NCBI GenBank assembly: GCA_020833025.1
Contig: JAJHRB010000008.1
Location: 1 to 35,256, forward strand
Source: Thermoproteaceae archaeon
Lineage (GTDB): Archaea; Thermoproteota; Thermoprotei; Thermoproteales; Thermoproteaceae
DNA length: 35,256 nucleotides
Reading direction: 5' to 3'
In this document: positions 1 through 7,077 of the stretch, in pieces
How positions within the stretch are numbered: position 1 is the first letter of the stretch
How the letters are laid out: each line of letters opens with the position of its first letter
Notes under the pieces: generated by a model
The model's database searches: none
What the model saw: only the letters and a program-made list of their open reading frames with translations
What the model was told of the DNA's origin: nothing
Translations under genes and position numbers: made by a program

Positions 1-976
1 GCAGTGGCCGCCGCCACGCAATCCTGCCTTCCCTGATGGCCACCACCCCGTCCGCGGTGCCGACGAAGAGCCACCTGCCGTCCTGGCTCGCCGCGAACGC
101 CAGCCTCGGCGCGTCTGTGCTGTAGGCAACGAGGACGGGGTCTTGCAGCGTGATGCCGTGGGGGTAAACGCGGAGGTACGGCCTCTCTCGCTTCTCGAAG
201 CAGAGCGCGACCGGCATTTCGCCGGCGCTCACGTACAGCCCGTAGACGGCGCCGCCGCACTCGGCAATTTTTGTGGTTCCTGCCGCCGTCACTGCGTAAA
301 TCCCGCCGCCCTCGGTGCCGGCGTAAATCGCGCCCGCCCCGACCGCCACGGCCGTGACTGGCGAGCCGAGCCTGACGGCGGCCTCGACGGCGCCGCCGCG
401 GACTACGTACACGTCACCCGCCGCGGTGCCGGCGGCGACGAGCTCGCAGTCCGTCGCGAGCGCTGTCACGTTGGCGCGCGGGCCGAGGTTGAGGGCCCAC
501 AGCGGGTAGCCGCTGGGCGCGTGGAGCGACAGCACTGACGTCTTGTAAACCGACGCGAAGACGACGGGGGGAAGCGGCAGCGAGAGGTTCATTACTACCG
601 TCACGGTCTGCGGCAGCTGGACTCCGTACTGCCTCAGCGCGCTGACGAGCTCGTCGGAGAGCCTGAGCTGGACCGGCGCCGACACCTGCGCCTCGTGCCT
701 CCAGGCCCTCACGTCGTATACGTACGGCCTGTTGGCGACCGCGATGCACCTGCCCGCCCTGTCGGCTGCGATCAGCGGGTAGGCGGCGCCCTGCGACCAG
801 AGCTCCCTCCCGTCGGCGCCGATCGCGCCGACCGAGCCGGGAGCCGCCCTGTAGAATATATCGCCGGACTCCGCCGGGATTAGGTGGGCGCTGGCGAGGG
901 CCGCCAGTGCGGCCAGCAGGAGCGCGGCGAGCGCCACGGCGCGCGCGAGCCAGCGAGCCGCGGGACTCCTAGTCAT
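1..976 (-). CDS. Secreted beta-propeller (PQQ/WD40-like) protein, C-terminus beyond window edge
   Basis: Manual reverse translation from ATG at 976: MTRSPAARWLARAVALAALLLAALAALASAHLIPAESGDIFYRAAPGSVGAIGADGRELWSQG...; hydrophobic signal segment followed by repeated 'GDVYVV..GAIYAGTEGGGIYAV..WLFVGTADGVVAI' blades. Missing from the ORF track because it runs off the edge. Confidence 0.75.
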   Translation of the reverse strand, partial: MTRSPAARWLARAVALAALLLAALAALASAHLIPAESGDIFYRAAPGSVGAIGADGRELWSQGAAYPLIAADRAGRCIAVANRPYVYDVRAWRHEAQVSAPVQLRLSDELVSALRQYGVQLPQTVTVVMNLSLPLPPVVFASVYKTSVLSLHAPSGYPLWALNLGPRANVTALATDCELVAAGTAAGDVYVVRGGAVEAAVRLGSPVTAVAVGAGAIYAGTEGGGIYAVTAAGTTKIAECGGAVYGLYVSAGEMPVALCFEKRERPYLRVYPHGITLQDPVLVAYSTDAPRLAFAASQDGRWLFVGTADGVVAIREGRIAWRRPL

Positions 977-990
977 TCCGGCCCCCGCGC

Positions 991-1218
991 TCAACGCCGC
1001 TCACGTCCGGCACGACTGCTGGCTGCAGCGCGCAGCCCCGGCCGCTCCCTGCCCGCCGGCGCGTGGGGCTGCACCTCAACGGCCCTCCCCGACGCCAGCG
1101 TGCCGTGGAAGTCTCCGGGCCTGGCGTTTAGCGCGCGGACGAGGAAGCCGCCGCCGGAGTCGATGTCATGCAGGTGCGCGCTGACGTTAGGCAGGAGGAG
1201 CCGGTCGGGGGAGAGCAT
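991..1218 (-). CDS. Small hypothetical protein, possibly co-transcribed with the beta-propeller gene; start uncertain
   Basis: Open frame ending 14 nt before the propeller start; TATA-like TTTTTATATG (minus strand) near 1216-1226 lies upstream, so the true start may be downstream of 1218. Confidence 0.3.
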   Translation of the reverse strand: MLSPDRLLLPNVSAHLHDIDSGGGFLVRALNARPGDFHGTLASGRAVEVQPHAPAGRERPGLRAAASSRAGRERR

Positions 1219-1245
1219 ATAAAAACAGGGGCTTTCCCGCCGCCC

Positions 1246-1683
1246 CTAGCCTTGCTGCTCGGTCTGCGTGCTGCCCGGCTTGACTATTGCAGTGAACGGG
1301 AAGCTCTGGCCGCCGGCGAGTATCACGCGGCCGCTCAGCGACGTGCCGGGCGCCGGCGTGAGGCCGCTGAAAGTCGCAGTGCACGTGGCATTCGCGCCGA
1401 CCTTTATGATGTTACTAGTTTGCTTACCGACTGTACACGATGGCGTCTGCGACACGCCGGCCAGCTCCACCGCGGCTATCTGCGCGTCGACGGGCCCGGG
1501 ATTGACCATCACCAGCGTGAGCATCTTGTCGTCGGCCGTGACCTCGGCGGTGACCACGTTGAGCCTCGGCTGGCCGGTCATGGCTGCGCCTGCCGTCGTG
1601 TAGAGCCACCAGCCCACCGCGACCGCTATCACCAGTATTATGCCGACGATTATCGCTATCTCCATGCTCGTCAGGCCGCGCAT
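1246..1683 (-). CDS. Archaeal type IV pilin / archaellin-like protein
   Basis: N-terminus MRGLTSMEIAIIVGIILVIAVAVGWWLYTTAGA resembles a class III signal peptide (short basic leader, E near +5, single hydrophobic helix) followed by a beta-rich, Thr/Ser-rich domain. Confidence 0.75.
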   Translation of the reverse strand: MRGLTSMEIAIIVGIILVIAVAVGWWLYTTAGAAMTGQPRLNVVTAEVTADDKMLTLVMVNPGPVDAQIAAVELAGVSQTPSCTVGKQTSNIIKVGANATCTATFSGLTPAPGTSLSGRVILAGGQSFPFTAIVKPGSTQTEQQG

Positions 1684-1754
1684 GTGATGCAGGAGCTGGG
1701 AGAGTTCAAATATCTTGCGTTGCAGTGCGCGGGGGCTAACGCAAGGCAGGGCGG

Positions 1755-2204
1755 CTAGAGGAGGAGCTCAAGCAGAACCTCGGGCGGGTCCTTGAGCGCC
1801 GATATGTACTTCGTCGGGTACGGCAGCGACATGTTCTCCACCATGTACCCCAGCTCCTCGGCGAGGTCCCGCTTGTTCCCGACGACCACCACCTCCCTGG
1901 CCGGGCAGCCGCCGGAGCAGAAGAGCCCGGCGACCTCCTCCAGAGCATTTAGAGTCTCGGGGCGCGTCACGTCGTAGACCAGCAGCGCCCTGTCTATCGG
2001 CCCCGCCCTCCTGGCGGCCCACGCCACCTCGGCGGCGCGCTGCCCCGGCACGTCTATTACGTCAATTGCCTCCCCGCGCGCGTAAATCCTGTACACGCCG
2101 GGCCTCAGCGTGGCGCGCGGCTGCGCCGCGGCGCCCAGAATTCTGTATATCAGTGTCGTCTTCCCGACGCCGCCGACGCCGAGCAGCACGACCCTCCTTG
2201 CCAC
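1755..2204 (-). CDS. Small Ras/MglA-like GTPase
   Basis: GVGGVGKT (Walker A), DVPGQ (DxxGQ), NKRD (NKxD) and SALK motifs. GTG at 2204 is preferred over the ORF-track start at 2225 because of a TATA box near 2230. Confidence 0.8.
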   Translation of the reverse strand: MARRVVLLGVGGVGKTTLIYRILGAAAQPRATLRPGVYRIYARGEAIDVIDVPGQRAAEVAWAARRAGPIDRALLVYDVTRPETLNALEEVAGLFCSGGCPAREVVVVGNKRDLAEELGYMVENMSLPYPTKYISALKDPPEVLLELLL

Positions 2205-2227
2205 CCGCGCCGCCCTCGGCGCCAAAC

Positions 2228-2238
2228 TATATTAATTA
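2228..2238. promoter_or_regulatory. AT box between divergent GTPase and hypothetical genes
   Basis: TATATTAATTA in an otherwise GC-rich gap, 20-30 nt from candidate starts at 2204 (-) and 2252 (+). Confidence 0.5.
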
Positions 2239-2251
2239 CCCGCGCCGCAGG

Positions 2252-2863
2252 CGCGTGCTCTGCGAGTGGCTGACGCGCGGCGCGATGTGCTCGGCGGCCC
2301 ACAGATACCTCGGGCTCCCGCGCGGCACCAGCTGCACCGAGGAGGAGGCGCTCGTGGGCAGGGCGCTGGAGAGGGCCCTGGCGTCGCTGAGGGACGGCCG
2401 GGCGCTGAAGCCGGGCGACGTGCACTCGGCGCTTCTAGTCCTTCTGTCGAAGAGCGGGACTGAGGCGGCGCTGCAGGCCGCCGTGAGGGAGGAGGCGGTC
2501 GGCATTGACTGGGACTACTGCCCGCTCGGCTTCGCGCTCGGGAGGAGGGTGACTGTCTTCGCGGGCTCTCTCGTCGAGAGCGCGGAGGAGCTCTACGAGG
2601 GCTACAGCTGGCTGTTCGAGCGCTTCGGGATGGCCCACGTCTTCGCCAAGGCGGCAGACGATGCCGAGCGCGAGGAGGCGTACCGCAAGTACGGCGCGGA
2701 GGCGGTGATAACGTGCCTGAGGAGGCCCCCGTGGCGCCTGAAGACCTACGTCGTGTCCTGCGACTGGCCGGGCCCGGCGGCCAGGCTTCTCGCCAGGGCC
2801 ATGGGCCTCGAGCTCTACCGCGGGGGCCAGCGGCTGGCCCCCGGCATTTACGTCGTCTCGTAG
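2252..2863 (+). CDS. Hypothetical protein (start GTG 2252 or ATG 2285)
   Basis: Open frame VLCEWLTRGAMCSAAHRYLGLPRG...; upstream part of the ORF-track call (from 2066) is antisense to the GTPase gene. Confidence 0.6.
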   Translation, partial: RVLCEWLTRGAMCSAAHRYLGLPRGTSCTEEEALVGRALERALASLRDGRALKPGDVHSALLVLLSKSGTEAALQAAVREEAVGIDWDYCPLGFALGRRVTVFAGSLVESAEELYEGYSWLFERFGMAHVFAKAADDAEREEAYRKYGAEAVITCLRRPPWRLKTYVVSCDWPGPAARLLARAMGLELYRGGQRLAPGIYVVS

Positions 2864-3030
2864 TCGCGCGAGAATAGCTCGCCGGGCGGCAGCTTCCCCT
2901 CCGCCACGAGCCTCCCCTTAACTATGTCGAGGGCCGCGCGCAGGCGCCAGTAGAAGTCCGCAAGGTCCTCCCTCCCCGTCTCCCTCCACTCTGCATATAT
3001 CAGCCTGGCTATGTGCTCCAGCTCCCTGAC
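2848..3030 (-). pseudogene. 3' part of a gene interrupted by the TnpB element
   Basis: Translates as VRELEHIARLIYAEWRETGREDLADFYWRLRAALDIVKGRLVAEGKLPPGELFSRDYETT*; in frame with 4587-4964 after removing 3031-4586 (1556 nt). Confidence 0.7.
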
Positions 3031-4586
3031 CAGCACGACAAGCCTCGCCCTTCAGGGCGGGGTCGCCCCATCTGCGGCGAAAAGCTTATGAGACCCGGCC
3101 TTGCCAGGGCGATCGGTGCCCGGGGCGGTGCCCCCTCCCTCCCCGGATGAGCCGGTGGGGCGATACCCCACTGTTCTCGCCGCCCCGGGCACTGAATCTC
3201 CCAAATCGAAGGGTAAGAGAAAGCGCGCTTTGGGGGACGAAAACAAGAGGACTGTTAGGCTTAGGTTGTTGCCCAACGGCTCTCAAGAGAGGAAATTGCG
3301 AAGAATAGCCGATACCGCTGCCAAGCTGTGGAACGAATTGAACCACGCCAGGCTGGTTCAGCATAGGGAGAGTAGTGCGATTGATTTCAAGGGTACAGAG
3401 CATGAGTTCTACCACAGGTATAAGAGTGTGTTGGGTGTGAATGCTGGCCAGGTGATTAACCTAAATAATTGGATGTGGAAATCGTTCTTTGAGTTGTCTA
3501 GGCTGTATAAACAAGGCGAGCTACCGAAATTCATGGGTAAGCCATCGCCACCAGGCTTCTGGAAGGACAGGTTACTGGGCAGGAGGGAGCTGAGAGTCCT
3601 CGTGAGGAATGACAGGTACTACATTGAGCCGATCAACAACGGCGAGGGCTACCTAGTCCTAAAGGACTGGGGTTTGAGGATTAGGTATGCTGGCAGAATC
3701 AAGTGGAGTGGAAAGCAGGGCACGCTAGTGATAAAGTACGAGGGTGGCAGGTGGTTCGCCTATGTGCCAATCACCGTTGGGGAGAAACCCGCCAGATCTA
3801 ACCCGAAAGGCTACGTGAGGGGCATCCACGAGAAAATACAAATTGAGAAGCCTAAAGGCAACAACAAGGCCTTTATCGACGTTGGCTTGAACAACTTGTT
3901 CGCGGTGGCGTTTAGTCATACCAATGCGGCTATCTTGATTAAGGGCTCAACAATTAAGGCCGAGTACTACTGGTGGAAGCGTGAAATCAGGACGTATCAG
4001 GCAATTAGGGATTGGCTCAAACACCGTGGTTTTGAGCTATGGAAGAAGTACCACGCACTCTACATGCACGCAGTTTACAAGAGGAGGGAAAGACTTAGGC
4101 ACTACTATAGGACGGCAGTTAGGTTCCTGACAGAGACACTCCACGAAATGGGCGTTGATGAGGTATTCGTTGGTTACCCATACCTGGTGAGCCAGGACAA
4201 CGGTAATGAGTACAACACGAACATTTGGTGGTACGCTAAGGTAATAAAATGGCTCGGCGAGGTGCTGCAAGAGTACGGAATCAAACTCAACGTGGTGAGC
4301 GAGCACGGAACAAGCAAGCAGTGCTCCATATGCAATGCGGAGCACGAGAACGGTAGGGTTAAGCGTGGACTATATGTATGCCCAGTAACGGGTATAAAAA
4401 TTAACGCCGACATAAACGCAGCAAGAAACATTGCAAGGAGGGTAGGTTACGAAGTACCAATACCAAGGAAGATACTGAGCTACATAGTAACAAGTAACGG
4501 AGTAAAACCAATAACCCCCAAAGAGGGGGTAACGGTCGAGACCCCCACGATGGAAACCCCGCCCTAAAGGGCGGGGAGGGGGTCAT
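3031..4586 (+). mobile_element. IS200/IS605-superfamily stand-alone tnpB element (IS1341-like, no tnpA)
   Basis: Terminal subpalindromes: LE CCTCGCCC-TTCA-GGGCGGGG (3043-3062), RE CCCCGCCC-TAAA-GGGCGGGG (4557-4576); left flank ends CTGAC (3026-3030), right end TCAT (4583-4586); frame of the host gene restored on excision. Exact ends inferred. Confidence 0.8.
3101..4567 (+). CDS. tnpB: RNA-guided endonuclease TnpB (start uncertain; GTG 3116 also possible)
   Basis: RuvC-I FIDVGLNNLFAVAF, RuvC-II region VFVGYPYLVSQDNGN, TSKQCSICN zinc knuckle, RuvC-III INADINAARNIARR. Confidence 0.88.
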   Translation: MPGRSVPGAVPPPSPDEPVGRYPTVLAAPGTESPKSKGKRKRALGDENKRTVRLRLLPNGSQERKLRRIADTAAKLWNELNHARLVQHRESSAIDFKGTEHEFYHRYKSVLGVNAGQVINLNNWMWKSFFELSRLYKQGELPKFMGKPSPPGFWKDRLLGRRELRVLVRNDRYYIEPINNGEGYLVLKDWGLRIRYAGRIKWSGKQGTLVIKYEGGRWFAYVPITVGEKPARSNPKGYVRGIHEKIQIEKPKGNNKAFIDVGLNNLFAVAFSHTNAAILIKGSTIKAEYYWWKREIRTYQAIRDWLKHRGFELWKKYHALYMHAVYKRRERLRHYYRTAVRFLTETLHEMGVDEVFVGYPYLVSQDNGNEYNTNIWWYAKVIKWLGEVLQEYGIKLNVVSEHGTSKQCSICNAEHENGRVKRGLYVCPVTGIKINADINAARNIARRVGYEVPIPRKILSYIVTSNGVKPITPKEGVTVETPTMETPP

Positions 4587-4964
4587 CTCGGCCGGGCCAA
4601 GCCTGCCCTCCGCGCCCATCCTGAGGAGCTCCACAAGCCTCCTCCTCGCCTCCTCGGTGTAGTACTTGGTCCTCGCGGGCGGCACTAGGTCCAGGAGGCC
4701 CGTGAGAATTACTGCCTCAGCGCCCGTCAGCACGCCCCTGCTCGAGAGGGCGTGCACGAGCGCGGTGCCGTAGGCGTGGAAGACTCTCGCGAGCTGCCTC
4801 ACGCTCTCGCCAACTTTCGCGACCTCTCCCCTCAGCCTGGCGACCTCCTCCCTCAGCTTGTGGAACTCGCGTCTGAACAGCGCGTAGAGCGCCGCCACCG
4901 CCACGGCCACCAGCGGCGTCTGCGCCAGCGCGTGCGCCGCGACGTCCCAGAGATTCAGGCCCAT
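4587..4964 (-). pseudogene. 5' part of the gene interrupted by the TnpB element (TM + coiled-coil protein)
   Basis: MGLNLWDVAAHALAQTPLVAVAVAALYALFRREFHKLREEVARLRGEVAKVGESVRQL...GAEGRLGPAE; beyond 4587 the ORF-track protein reads through the element antisense. Confidence 0.7.
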
Positions 4965-4999
4965 GACGCTGCACGCCCGGCTGCAGAAAAATCTTAGCG

Positions 5000-5191
5000 C
5001 TAGCCCTCCTCGAGCTCGTCGGCAAGATCCCTGAGCTCGTCCAGCGCCTCCTCGACGAGATCCCAGTCTCTGCCCTCCAGGGCGCTCTCGAGGAGGTCTA
5101 TCACGTCCCTCAGCCTCCTGGCGACGGCCTCCACGCGTGCCTCCCGCGCGGCAGTTATAACTGCGGCGCCGTTAGCCGCGCGCCGGTGCAA
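5000..5191 (-). CDS. Small acidic helical hypothetical protein (start uncertain)
   Basis: ...VEAVARRLRDVIDLLESALEGRDWDLVEEALDELRDLADELEEG; internal TATA-like GTTATAAC near 5154-5161 suggests a shorter protein. Confidence 0.45.
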   Translation of the reverse strand: MHRRAANGAAVITAAREARVEAVARRLRDVIDLLESALEGRDWDLVEEALDELRDLADELEEG

Positions 5192-5302
5192 CGCAAAGTG
5201 TTAATACTCCCCGGCATGTAGGAGCGTGGGAGTGCGCGCGCCCGGCTGCGCGAGACGGCTACCGCGCATTGCGCTGTCTGCGTGCCCCCGCGCGTGTGAG
5301 CC

Positions 5303-6640
5303 ATGGCGTGGGAGGTAGTAGAGGCCGCCCTCGTCTCCTGCATTCTCGTCGGCTTCGTGGCGTTCGCGCTGATCTACGCGACACCCCTGCAAGGGCCTGC
5401 CGCGTACACCCCGCCCCAGCAGCCGCAGCTGATGAACCTGGCGCAGCAGGCGCTTGATCGCGTTGTGCTCGTCAACGGCAGGGTTTTCGCGAGGGATGGG
5501 GGCAGGTGGGCCGTCGCGGATCTCGCGCTCTCCGCGCCGCGCCCTCTCTACCAGCCGCAGATAGACGAGACGAAGCTCTCCCTCCTGCAGGCCCTCGCGG
5601 ACGCGGGGCCCGCCGGGCCCCTGTGCGCGATCAACCAGAAGGCGTTTGTCGACGAGACCGGGATAGAGAGGGCAATCCTTGTAGGCTTCGGCGTCTTGAG
5701 ACCGGCCAGCACGTCCGCGCATTTCGACTACGCCCGCATTCTCAGGAATTTCTTCGGCGGGGACTGGGATAAGTACGATATAGAGCTGGTAATAAAGCCG
5801 CTTGTTAACCTAACCATTTGTCCGAACGTGAGGGTTGCGGGCGTCGACATTACGCGGAGAGACCCCGTGTGCAGCAACGTGCCGCGGGGCAGGGTGTTTG
5901 TCAGGTCTACCGCCGGCGGCAGGGTGGTGGTTACCGGCATGCGTTGCGAAGTGAATGTTGGATGCGACGTCTTCTCGTACGACCTGAGCCTGACCTATGC
6001 AAACGGCGTGTGGCAAGCAGAGGTGCCGCTGCCTCCATCTGCGTACGCCGGGCTGGGCGACACGGCCGGTTTGGCGTTAATAGCGCAGAAGGTAGATTAC
6101 CCAAGGGCGTCTGATCTCTTTGTCTTCAACACGACTTCGCGGAGTTTAGCGTACGGCATGTACGGCCCGGACGGCAAGCTCTGGCTCCTCCACGACCACA
6201 CGGTGAGCTGCGGCACTGGCAGCACTCCGGCCCTGGGGATTAGGGAGCTCGATGTATACACTGGCGCCGGGTTCGTGACGCTTGTTAACGGTGCCGTGCT
6301 CGACCCCGGCGCCGGCGGAGGCAATGTTAAGGTAGATGCCTGCCAGTCGTGCACCAAAAACGCGAGGTGCGCTGCGTGCTGGGTCGAGCCGCCAGCTAAC
6401 GCTATTTTTGCTGTAGCGTGGGTCGAGCGCGAGAGCCAGGGCAAGAAAGACTCCGCCCCGCTCTCGGTCATGTTGCTGGTGCCGCTTGCGCCGGCGCAGC
6501 CCCGATCGGCCATCAGAATCGGCACGTGGCACCGCTGGACGCCGCGGGAGCCGGAGCTGCAGAGCGCGGTTGCCACGAGGATCGCGGACGGGCAGACGAC
6601 AACGTACCAGCTGCGGCTGGTCCTGTACAGGAGGCCGTGA
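5303..6640 (+). CDS. Surface protein with N-terminal pilin-like TM helix (operon gene 1)
   Basis: MAWEVVEAALVSCILVGFVAFALIYATPL then a Cys-containing ectodomain (CQSCTKNARCAACW). Confidence 0.75.
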   Translation: MAWEVVEAALVSCILVGFVAFALIYATPLQGPAAYTPPQQPQLMNLAQQALDRVVLVNGRVFARDGGRWAVADLALSAPRPLYQPQIDETKLSLLQALADAGPAGPLCAINQKAFVDETGIERAILVGFGVLRPASTSAHFDYARILRNFFGGDWDKYDIELVIKPLVNLTICPNVRVAGVDITRRDPVCSNVPRGRVFVRSTAGGRVVVTGMRCEVNVGCDVFSYDLSLTYANGVWQAEVPLPPSAYAGLGDTAGLALIAQKVDYPRASDLFVFNTTSRSLAYGMYGPDGKLWLLHDHTVSCGTGSTPALGIRELDVYTGAGFVTLVNGAVLDPGAGGGNVKVDACQSCTKNARCAACWVEPPANAIFAVAWVERESQGKKDSAPLSVMLLVPLAPAQPRSAIRIGTWHRWTPREPELQSAVATRIADGQTTTYQLRLVLYRRP

Positions 6641-7077
6641 GGTGGGTTATTGAGCTCGGCCTCTCCGCCATCGTGGTGGGCTGCATTTTCTACGCGCTGT
6701 CGGCCGCACTGCCGTCGCCCACGTACATAGCCTCAGAGCGTGAGGTCACCGCGAATGCGTACTTCGTGCTTCTGCGCCTCTCTTCAGACCCGAGCTTCAT
6801 GGCTGTGGTGGAGCGGGCCGTGTGCGGCGACCGAAGCGTGGACATAAGGGCGACGCTCGACGCGACAATCCCCGCGAGGTATTACTACAACTTTACCGTG
6901 TATCTAGACGACGTGCGGCCGCCTGCCTGCAGGGTGTGCGCCGACTGGAGCGCCAAGCTTGTGAGCGTGGCGAGGCCCAATGGCTACCGCGCCGGGAGCG
7001 TCAGCGCCGCAGCGGTCTCTGCATTACTGAGCGACGGCACTAGGGTGAGGATGGCGCTGTCTCTTGAAAGGCCGTGA
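6637..7077 (+). CDS. Surface protein with N-terminal pilin-like TM helix (operon gene 2)
   Basis: GTG at 6637 overlaps the preceding stop (GTGA); VRWVIELGLSAIVVGCIFYALSAALPSPT... Confidence 0.75.
   Translation: MRWVIELGLSAIVVGCIFYALSAALPSPTYIASEREVTANAYFVLLRLSSDPSFMAVVERAVCGDRSVDIRATLDATIPARYYYNFTVYLDDVRPPACRVCADWSAKLVSVARPNGYRAGSVSAAAVSALLSDGTRVRMALSLERP

Noticed and set aside
143-883. Plus-strand ORFs 143..538 and 695..883
   Set aside because: Antisense to the better-supported secreted beta-propeller gene; Arg/Ala/Pro-rich shadow-ORF composition.
1684-1754. GAGTTCAAATATC as a tRNA T arm
   Set aside because: The T stem does not pair; on the minus strand it reads as a TATA-like promoter for the pilin gene.
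4401-4586. Minus-strand ORF 4401..4964 as an intact 187-aa gene
   Set aside because: Its last about 61 residues are antisense to the TnpB element; only 4587-4964 belongs to the original gene.
6097-6576. Minus-strand ORFs inside the surface operon (e.g. 6097..6576, 9798..10235)
   Set aside because: Antisense to long coupled genes; low-complexity translations typical of GC-rich shadow frames.
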